The position numbers and the translations under genes were made by a program. Source: Xenopus tropicalis (lineage: Eukaryota > Chordata > Amphibia > Anura > Pipidae). Taken from it: DNA of 64,000 nt. Location: positions 15,122,712 to 15,186,711 of the forward strand of contig NC_030679.2 of NCBI RefSeq assembly GCF_000004195.4, given 5' to 3'. Under the pieces are notes generated by a model. The model saw only the letters and a program-made list of their open reading frames with translations. It searched no databases and was not told the DNA's origin. Positions 57,772 to 64,000 of this stretch are shown here, piece after piece; position 1 is the stretch's first letter; each line of letters starts with the position of its first letter.

Positions 57772-57878
57772 TTAGGATTCCATTGTGTCTGCTGTGCCGC
57801 TGGCCTCACTCTTTCCAGATGCTGGATCCAGTGATGTGGAGAGCACGAGTCTCTCTCTGCTTCCGAAAGCCTCTTTCA
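57772..57878 (-). CDS. pwp1: pwp1 last coding exon
   Basis: Follows an acceptor TTTTAG and encodes (V)KEAFGSRERLVL...GTADTMES and the stop TAA at 57772-57774. It joins exon 59574-59679 in phase 1, recreating IAAVKEAFG. The ERLVL block and the terminal MES agree with the C-terminus of vertebrate PWP1 as I remember it. PWP1 is a nuclear/nucleolar WD40 protein linked to rDNA chromatin and ribosome production. The tail after ERLVL lies outside the propeller and is less conserved. Confidence 0.93.
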
Positions 57879-59573
57879 CTAAAAGGAAACAAAAGAACAA
57901 AGTGAGATTAAGCCACATGAAATAATTCAAAAGGTACAAATACACCAAATGATGCACCCTGTTTGATACACCAACAGGAAAATTCCTCTGGACAAAAACT
58001 AAGCTAGCCCAGCAACACTGGTTGCTTTGGGCAGCCACACTGGTGCAATTTAGCACCTATGTAAGTAAATGAGCCCTAATGTATAGATATATAGAATAGC
58101 CGTCTGATGGTAAGGAATGCCAGTGCACCAATAATGCATTAATAGAGCCTTCACTCCAGTGAGGGAAACAATTGTTGGATGTTATATGCCCTTTATTTAA
58201 AGATCTATCTACTCATGGCCAAATCAGCAGAGAGTGAAAAATAGATAAGTTATATAGAGGAATTGGTGGAGATGGGGGGGGGGGGGATTGTCCAAAGTTG
58301 TTGGCTACTTATACCTAGTTGAGCAAAATCTAAGTAAATCTTGGAATTACACAACAAGCAGGGAAGTAAACTGTTGCTGTTTCCCTCAGCCATTATGTTT
58401 GATGCAACTATAGCGCTGAGCAGGAGGAAGCAAGAGGGAGAGAATAGCATGCGTTGTACCTCCAAGATGGCTGCCCTGATGGAAGAGGAATGGGCTTGCA
58501 ATGGCTGAAAGAGTACTTTCCCCATGGGGCAATGGGCTTGCAATGGCTAAAGGCCCAGGGGGCATGCACATCTTAAGTAGCCAATAGGAGGAAGAACGCC
58601 TCCAGGAAGAGCATTCTGTGTGCAGGCGGAACATAGAAGTGGCACAAACAAGCTCTGGTAAGCTCTGGAGCTGCTGCGCAGAATGAGACTAAATCTGTGT
58701 CAGACACGTTCTGGTTTTGGCACAGGTGCGCATAACACGACTAAGGCCACGTCAGCTCAATTTCAGCCTCAGCACAGCTGCATCAGATGCAACTCTGCCG
58801 TCGGAGATCGGTTCAGAGGGAGGGGGACCATATACCTGCGAGGGAATGCTGCCAAGCAGACAGAAGGCTTGGGACTTACCATGAAAGAGACCCCTGATGG
58901 CCACAGTACTTCACTTCCAGCTAGCTGCACTCCCTACTGTAGAGGGAATGTGCATGGTGCTAGGTGGTCAGCGCTCTAGGAGCAGCTTAAAACTATGGAG
59001 TGGCAATTATCCCATGATGGGGGAATGCTAAAAAGGTGCCACCTACTCAATATAGGGTGCTAGGTGTCCAGTATAACCTGGATCCTGTAACAATCACAGA
59101 ACAGTCCTAACATCCTGAGGACACTAGAAAACTGGCTTGAGCCTGGCTGAGCTGGAAGGTATAGCTAGGGGGGAGGAGTTATTTTTGTTCTAGTGTCCTG
59201 CCTCCCCCAGTGGTTAAAGCTATACCCCATTCTGTGTCCCCCAACGAGATGTGATAGAAGATCTTGTTTATGTGATAGAACGGAGGGCCAGATGCTCTTA
59301 CCCATGTACTGGTTACACAACTAGTTGGTGAGGAGGGAGAGGTAGGCAATATATGATTGACAGCTTGGATTTTTAAATACCTTTATAAGGGGTATAGCGG
59401 TGTTAATAAAAAAAAGGAATTTGGATTTTATGTTTAATTTGAAAAGGACTTTTATTATACAGCTTTGGGCGACAGGTCCCCTTTAAAGGTGTCATGTTCA
59501 ACAGGAATATTGCTCCATATTATCATTTAATTCAGCAGGAAATATGGAGCAGCAGCTCGACCCCAATACCTAC
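57879..59573 (-). other. pwp1: pwp1 intron (last)
   Basis: About 1.7 kb. Donor G|GTAGG at 59573, acceptor TTTTAG at 57879. It holds a G11 run near 58274 and a DIRS-terminus-like segment (59085-59260). The plus-strand frame 58683-58979 has no recognised domain. Confidence 0.85.
59085..59260. mobile_element. DIRS-terminus-like segment in pwp1 intron
   Basis: 'tagtgtcctgcctcccccag' then 'tggttaaagctataccccat' then 'tctgtgtcccccaacgag' parallels the minus-strand DIRS terminus near 28830-20330 ('agtgtcctgcctcctgatgg', 'gatttaaaccatggtgcc', 'agtgtcccccatag'). A solo terminal fragment of a related element is likely. Confidence 0.45.
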
Positions 59574-59679
59574 CAGCAGCGATAGTGGAGATGTCCCAGA
59601 CTCGCAGTCCATCTTTTTGTCCACCAAATGCATAAAGAAACGGTAAATCCGGGCAGCATGCAGCACAAAACAAGACACC
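59574..59679 (-). CDS. pwp1: pwp1 internal exon (WD40)
   Basis: 106 bp, acceptor CCAAAAG, donor G|GTAGG. Encodes [20 protein letters not shown] then [15 protein letters not shown], the last WD40 blade with its VWD-type motif. Phase 0 at the start, phase 1 at the end, matching both neighbours. Very close to the remembered vertebrate PWP1 sequence. Confidence 0.95.
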
Positions 59680-60153
59680 CTTTTGGAAGGGAAAAGAAAA
59701 AAAAAACCTGAGCTGGCTTAAAAATAAAGCATGTAATATACATATAGTAGAGAGCTGATGTGACACAGCTAGCAATAAATAGGTCTAGTAACCCATAGCA
59801 GCCAATTATCAGGTAGCGTTTACTTGTCAACTGCTTAAAGGCAAATAGGTCACTATGAGTTACTAGTTCTGATATTAATTGTAGCCTTGACTTCTTCATT
59901 TACAAAAAAAATTCATATGTATTCACGTTACCACCCTTATTTTTAAACCAAGAGCCTTCCAATAAAAAGTCACTTCCTGTTCCATAGAACAAAGGAAAAT
60001 GACCACCTGAAGAACTCCTTCATAAGAGAATATCTTGTATTACATTTATAAAATAAAAGTCATTATTGGCACAAGCATAAGTGTTATCAGTGGCCAGTAA
60101 CAAGTGAATAAGTATTTAGCCCATTTTCTTTCTGACTCAAATTAAATAAATAC
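59680..60153 (-). other. pwp1: pwp1 intron
   Basis: 474 bp between GT (60152-60153) and AG (59680-59681) on the minus strand. Nothing else recognised inside. Confidence 0.85.
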
Positions 60154-60275
60154 CATTTTCATGTTTCTGGAGTGAACTAGACTTGGCTTGTCCAACATAA
60201 TGTCCCAAATCTTCACATATTTATCTTCCGAGGAAGTCACAAGACATCCCTTTATTTGGCTACTTAAGGCAAGTC
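60154..60275 (-). CDS. pwp1: pwp1 internal exon (WD40)
   Basis: 122 bp, acceptor TTTTCCAG, donor ATG|GTATTT. Encodes (G)[18 protein letters not shown] then [20 protein letters not shown], a WD40 blade with VKIWDI. It enters in phase 1 from the exon at 63935 and leaves in phase 0. Confidence 0.95.
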
Positions 60276-60691
60276 CTGGAAAAAAAATTAAAAAGAAAAA
60301 AACAACAGTAAGGAAAGGGGGGTCAGATTAATGGATTTCCATGTTCCTTGCTATGCTTTAATAATAGATTGGAAATGAAACCAGAAACACAATAACAATA
60401 AATTCAGTGGCAGGGAGCCCAGTAGCACTTCCTGCAGTGCACGTGTAACCACGACCACTTTCAATGGCTCCACTCATATGTATTACTCTTACTGCAATAT
60501 CAGTATGGTGCCCTCTAGGGGTCAGGCACCTGTAAATGCAAACAAAAGTAAAACATACTGGCTTAGTATACCATTTAATTACATACGGGTGACCAAGGGT
60601 CTTTTGAATGCACAGATTTCATACCCATACCACTGAGAGATGCACAGTTACAATATTTATCTCCCCATGGCAAGATGAGTTTATGTTCATA

Positions 60692-61078
60692 AAAAGGGGT
60701 TGTTCACCTTTAAATTAACTTTTAGTATGATACAGAGAGCGCTATTCTGAAACTATCTGCAATTGGTCTTCCTTTATTAGTGTTTTTAAAATTATTTTGC
60801 TTTTTGTTCATCAGCTATCTAGTTGCTAGGGCCCAAATTGCCCTAGCAACCAGACAGTGTTTTGAATGAGAGGCAGGCATATGAATAGGAGAAGCCTGAC
60901 TAGAAGGATACTTCTAACACAATAAAATTGTAGCTTTAGAGGACAACAGTTATTTAGCAGCTGGGGTCAGTAACCCTCATTTGAGAGTTGGAGAGATGCA
61001 GAAGAAGAAAACTATTTGAAAAATAATAATGACAAAATGTAGACCAATTGGCAATCGGCCATTCTATAACATACTAAC
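60692..61078 (+). mobile_element. MITE family B, copy
   Basis: Begins AAAAAGGGGTTGTTCACCTT then 'taaattaacttttagtatga'. It contains CTAGTTGCTAGGGCCCAAAT and 'gccattctataacatactaa', ending before the inverted terminus. Same family as 14447-14700 and 63490-63849, all non-coding. Confidence 0.85.
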
Positions 61079-61559
61079 AAACCAAGGGCCCCACTTGCTA
61101 CTCACATCAGCCAATGAATGAACAGGGGAGACTATTTTACTCCCACTTTATATTCCAGAAAGAACCTGCATTATTCCCTGTCAGGTGATCAGTGAATGCC
61201 AGAACATCACAAAATGGTGGCTCAAGAGAAAAGATGTAAAAAGGCAATATTTACTAATATGTATATACCAAGTTGATAATAATTAGGATATAAATTCTCT
61301 GTTGGTTAGGTTTATTTCTGCCCCAAACACTTTCTTCTTTCTACACAAATAGACTTTTAATGAAAATTTAAGGAATTGACATTTCCTGGAGTAACTAAAG
61401 GCTTATAAACCCTGACTGGAGGTAAATGTCACTGGCTTGCCATGAAAGGGAACACAACAAAGGTGCATGCTGGTACTAAGCACATTTATAGATCCATACG
61501 ATGTAAAAACCACCAGAAACAAGAAAAGGTCTTCAAGTCAAGCAACACCAGAGAAAAAT

Positions 61560-61622
61560 GAATAAGATTCAGGGATTCAGGGTATTGAACGGATCCTAAA
61601 ATAGTGGATTCGTTGCATCCCT
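61560..61622 (-). mobile_element. hAT-like MITE terminus
   Basis: The minus strand reads TAGGGATGCAACGAATCCAC followed by 'tattttaggatccg', matching a common frog hAT-type terminus (TAGGGATGCACCGAATCC) by recall. No partner terminus was found. Confidence 0.5.
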
Positions 61623-61971
61623 AATTGCTATTTTGTGTTCAAGATCCTCTGTTTAAAGGTAGTCCTATTAGAAATTTATTGGAGCAGTTGTGGGGGCCAA
61701 CCAATGAGATCTTTGCCCTGGATCCACTGGTACATTATTACAAGAAGCAACCAGAAAGGATGAATATGTGTGGATATGATTCAAGCAATGATGTTCCGAT
61801 ACCTCGGACCACATGCAATGAAAGGCGGTGGTGGGACAAATTACTGGAGGATGTATTCATTTTCTGAAGGTCAAAGGCCACATTCCAACAAGACATTACA
61901 CATGACCATTTTATTCTGAAAGGTTCATTTATTTTTTATTATAGTGCTGCTTGTGGATATTTAATGCGAGT

Positions 61972-62249
61972 AAAAGATCCCTTATCCGGAAACCTGTTTT
62001 CCAGAAATTCTGAATAGACTATATTATAAGCAAATAATTCTAATTTTTACATTTTTTTCTCTGCAATTATAAAACAGTATCTTGTACTTGATCCTAACTA
62101 ATCCTTATTGGAAGCAAAACAAGCCTATTGGGTTTATTCAGTATTTAAATGATTTTTAGCAGGCTTAAGTTATGGAGATCCAAATTACGGAAAATCGCTT
62201 ATCCGGAAAACTCCTGAGCATCCTGGATAACAGGTCCTATCCCTATAAT
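61972..62249 (-). mobile_element. MITE family A, copy 3
   Basis: Inverted relative to 3245-3580. Contains 'cttatccggaaacctg', 'cttgtacttgatcctaacta' and 'cctggataacaggtcctatc'. More diverged than the copy at 63060. Confidence 0.8.
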
Positions 62250-63059
62250 AGTAATTACGCAAAAAGTCCCAATGTCATAGTACTTTGTTACTTTCATGAC
62301 ACTCATGAGGGGGTCTTAGTACTCATGGTGCAAGCAGGAGAATGAAGCAAATGAGAGGACCAAAAATCAAAATACACCATACACCTGCATAGCTCCAATA
62401 AAATGTGCCATTCCAGCTTACAGTAGCCTCTCTCGTGGTTAAAGGCTACTATAAGCTGCCCATACCCAGACTGCCAGTCTGGTCCTGGTTATCTTGCGGC
62501 AGTTGCTCTCATGTACCATGGACATCTCTGTGCCAAACAATATGACGCAACTGTAACGGGTTACAGGTATTTTTTAACAGCTCTTTGCCCTTGGAAGACC
62601 ATTGTGATCAGAATGCCCTTTGTACCATAGCTATTGACCCATAATGTTCTAAAAAGCATTACTGAATGAATCTTGTGAGACTATTCCTGTGATATGGATT
62701 CTAGAATGCCAGCCATAAAGCACATTAGCACTGCTGAATTTTTTGAGTTGTCAGCACATACAAGACCACCACATGCAAACACAAATAGAGACTAACCTTT
62801 TTAAAACTGATTATTCTGGAAAAACAGTGGCACTCTAATAGAAAAGATATAATCACTTTTGCAATTTGCAATTGCATGCTGGCAACTAAAGCATCTTTTT
62901 TTCATTATAACATGGCCAATGGGGACACTTTTTTTTTTTTTTTTTTTTTTAAATCAATCTTAGCTGAAGCAAGCAGCACAAATACTGATCAAAATTTGAG
63001 AGAAAGGGTTTTTTATTACTTAAAGCAGTAGATTATGTATGCATATTTTTATTTATATA

Positions 63060-63378
63060 GTACATGTATAGGACCCATTATCCAGAATGCTCGGGACCAA
63101 GGATCCATAATTTGGATCGCCATACCTTAAGTCTACTAAAAAATCAATACAACTTTAATTAAACCCAATAGGATTGTTTTGACTCCAATAAGCATTAATT
63201 ATATCTTAGTTGGGATCAAGTACAAGGTACTGTTTAATTATTATTACAGAGAAAAGGGAGATAAGTTTTATCTAAATCTAAATTATTTGATTAAAATTGA
63301 GTCTATGGGAGACAGGCTCTCCATAATTCAGAGCTTTCTGGATAACAGGTTTCCGGATAACGGATCCCATACCTGTAC
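63060..63378 (+). mobile_element. MITE family A, copy 4
   Basis: GTACATGTATAGGACCCATT to ACGGATCCCATACCTGTAC, in the same orientation as 3245-3580 and about as long. A small deletion removes part of the left sub-terminal region. Confidence 0.85.
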
Positions 63379-63489
63379 TACTTCTGTATGGCAGAACAAA
63401 AAAAACAAAAAACAAACAGGGGGTCATTAAATTAATAAACAAATACAAAGTACAATAATGAATACAACTAAATATTTTGCATAGTTTTA

Positions 63490-63849
63490 AATGACTTGCA
63501 TTCTTGTTCTGACTCTTTCCAGCTTTCAAATAGGGGGTCGCAAAACCTGGCAGCTAAAATTGTGTCCAATCCGTGCAGTTACAATTTTATTGGTATTGTT
63601 ACGTTTATCATTTAGCTTTCTATTCGATGCCCTCTTATGGTCATCTTCCAGTATCTCATACCATTGGCTGGTTGCTAGAGTAATTTAGATACTAGTAACT
63701 ACAAACTGTAGAGCTGCTGAACAAAAAGCTAAATAACTAAAAAACAAAACTAAAATGTTAAAACATGAAAACCAATTACAAACTGTCTCAGAATATCACT
63801 CTCTAGATTATACTAAAAGTTAGTTTTCAGGTGAACAACCCCTTTAAAA
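63490..63849 (-). mobile_element. MITE family B, inverted copy
   Basis: Contains 'tggctggttgctagagtaat' and ends 'actaaaagttagttttcagg' then TGAACAACCCCTTTAAAAT, the inverted family B terminus. Lies 86 bp from a pwp1 exon. Confidence 0.85.
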
Positions 63850-63934
63850 TGAAAAAGGGTAGATTTCCCCTTTCTATACCAAGTGTCAGTTACCAAGAAA
63901 AACATCTTTGCGTCACATAACAGTGCTTTCTTAC

Positions 63935-64000
63935 CTGACACCTCTCCGTCATGTGCCTTAATTGTGAACAGGGGTTTATCAGATCTGGCATCCAAACAAT
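63935..64000 (-). CDS. pwp1: pwp1 internal exon, cut by window edge
   Basis: Encodes ...LDARSDKPLFTIKAHDGEVS(G), the start of a WD40 blade (IKAHDGEVSG), and ends at donor TCAG|GTAAG (63934 down). Phase 1 at the donor, matching the next exon. The 5' part of the exon and the N-terminal blades lie beyond position 64000. Confidence 0.93.

Larger units (their letters stand above)
60276..63934 (-). other. pwp1: pwp1 intron filled with MITEs
   Basis: 3.66 kb, donor TCAG|GTAAG, acceptor TTCCAG. It contains MITE copies at 60692, 61972, 63060 and 63490, a hAT-like terminus at about 61560-61622 and a T23-scale run near 62930. The 80-codon plus-strand frame 61625-61867 has no recognised domain. Confidence 0.85.

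Noticed and set aside
61625..61867. 80-codon frame in a pwp1 intron
   Set aside because: Antisense to the gene, no domain recognised, adjacent to a hAT-like terminus; probably transposon debris.
1..64000. tRNA, rRNA or snRNA genes
   Set aside because: No cloverleaf with A and B boxes or other RNA gene signature was seen by eye; only primer-site complements of tRNAs occur.

Overview
The window reads as vertebrate nuclear DNA, most probably from a clawed frog (Xenopus). It has no bacterial features. The only convincing host gene is the 3' part of pwp1 (a WD40 protein) on the minus strand at 57.6-64.0 kb, with four exons joined by GT-AG introns in matching phases. Almost everything else recognisable is mobile DNA: frog-type MITEs, CR1, L1/Tx1-like and L2/Rex-like LINEs, a DIRS-type tyrosine-recombinase element, an endogenous retrovirus, a Ty3/Gypsy chromovirus, and a non-autonomous LTR element with an orphan ORF. 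Family names were assigned from memory of motifs; no search was run.

Layout. 1-19 kb: non-coding DNA with a GATA microsatellite, dispersed MITEs, a CR1 fragment, and two tandem-repeat families (95 bp and 130 bp). 19.6-30.4 kb: an endogenous retrovirus (ERV) on the minus strand (20356-28822) inserted in a deleted DIRS-like element; its 480-bp LTRs differ at one site, yet its coding region is broken throughout. 30.4-34.6 kb: an L1-like fragment, a CpG-rich region with a 38-bp tandem repeat, and a gene-like exon. 34.6-45.2 kb: a two-layer LTR nest. The outer element (898-bp LTRs, tRNA-Lys type primer site) carries one intact 421-codon ORF that I cannot place in any family. Its leader is interrupted by a complete chromovirus (36179-41827, 5-bp target duplication CTAGC) with gag, pol and a textbook -1 frameshift signal. 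45.5-52.2 kb: two LINE remnants and a nearly full-length CR1 (minus strand) with intact ORF1 and an ORF2 broken by two single-base losses. 52.8-54.1 kb: a terminal-inverted-repeat DNA element. 55.3-56.5 kb: a LINE tail and a 52-bp minisatellite apparently grown from such a tail, with a 308-bp higher-order period. 57.6-64 kb: the pwp1 exons with MITE-rich introns.

How the parts relate. Insertions can be ordered by nesting and LTR divergence: DIRS, then ERV; outer LTR element, then chromovirus. All three LTR pairs are over 99% identical by eye, so the window records several recent insertions. The most unusual items are the orphan-ORF LTR element, the frameshift pseudoknot (same slippery heptamer as mammalian PEG10), the tandemly duplicated env segment in the ERV, and the LINE-tail minisatellite.
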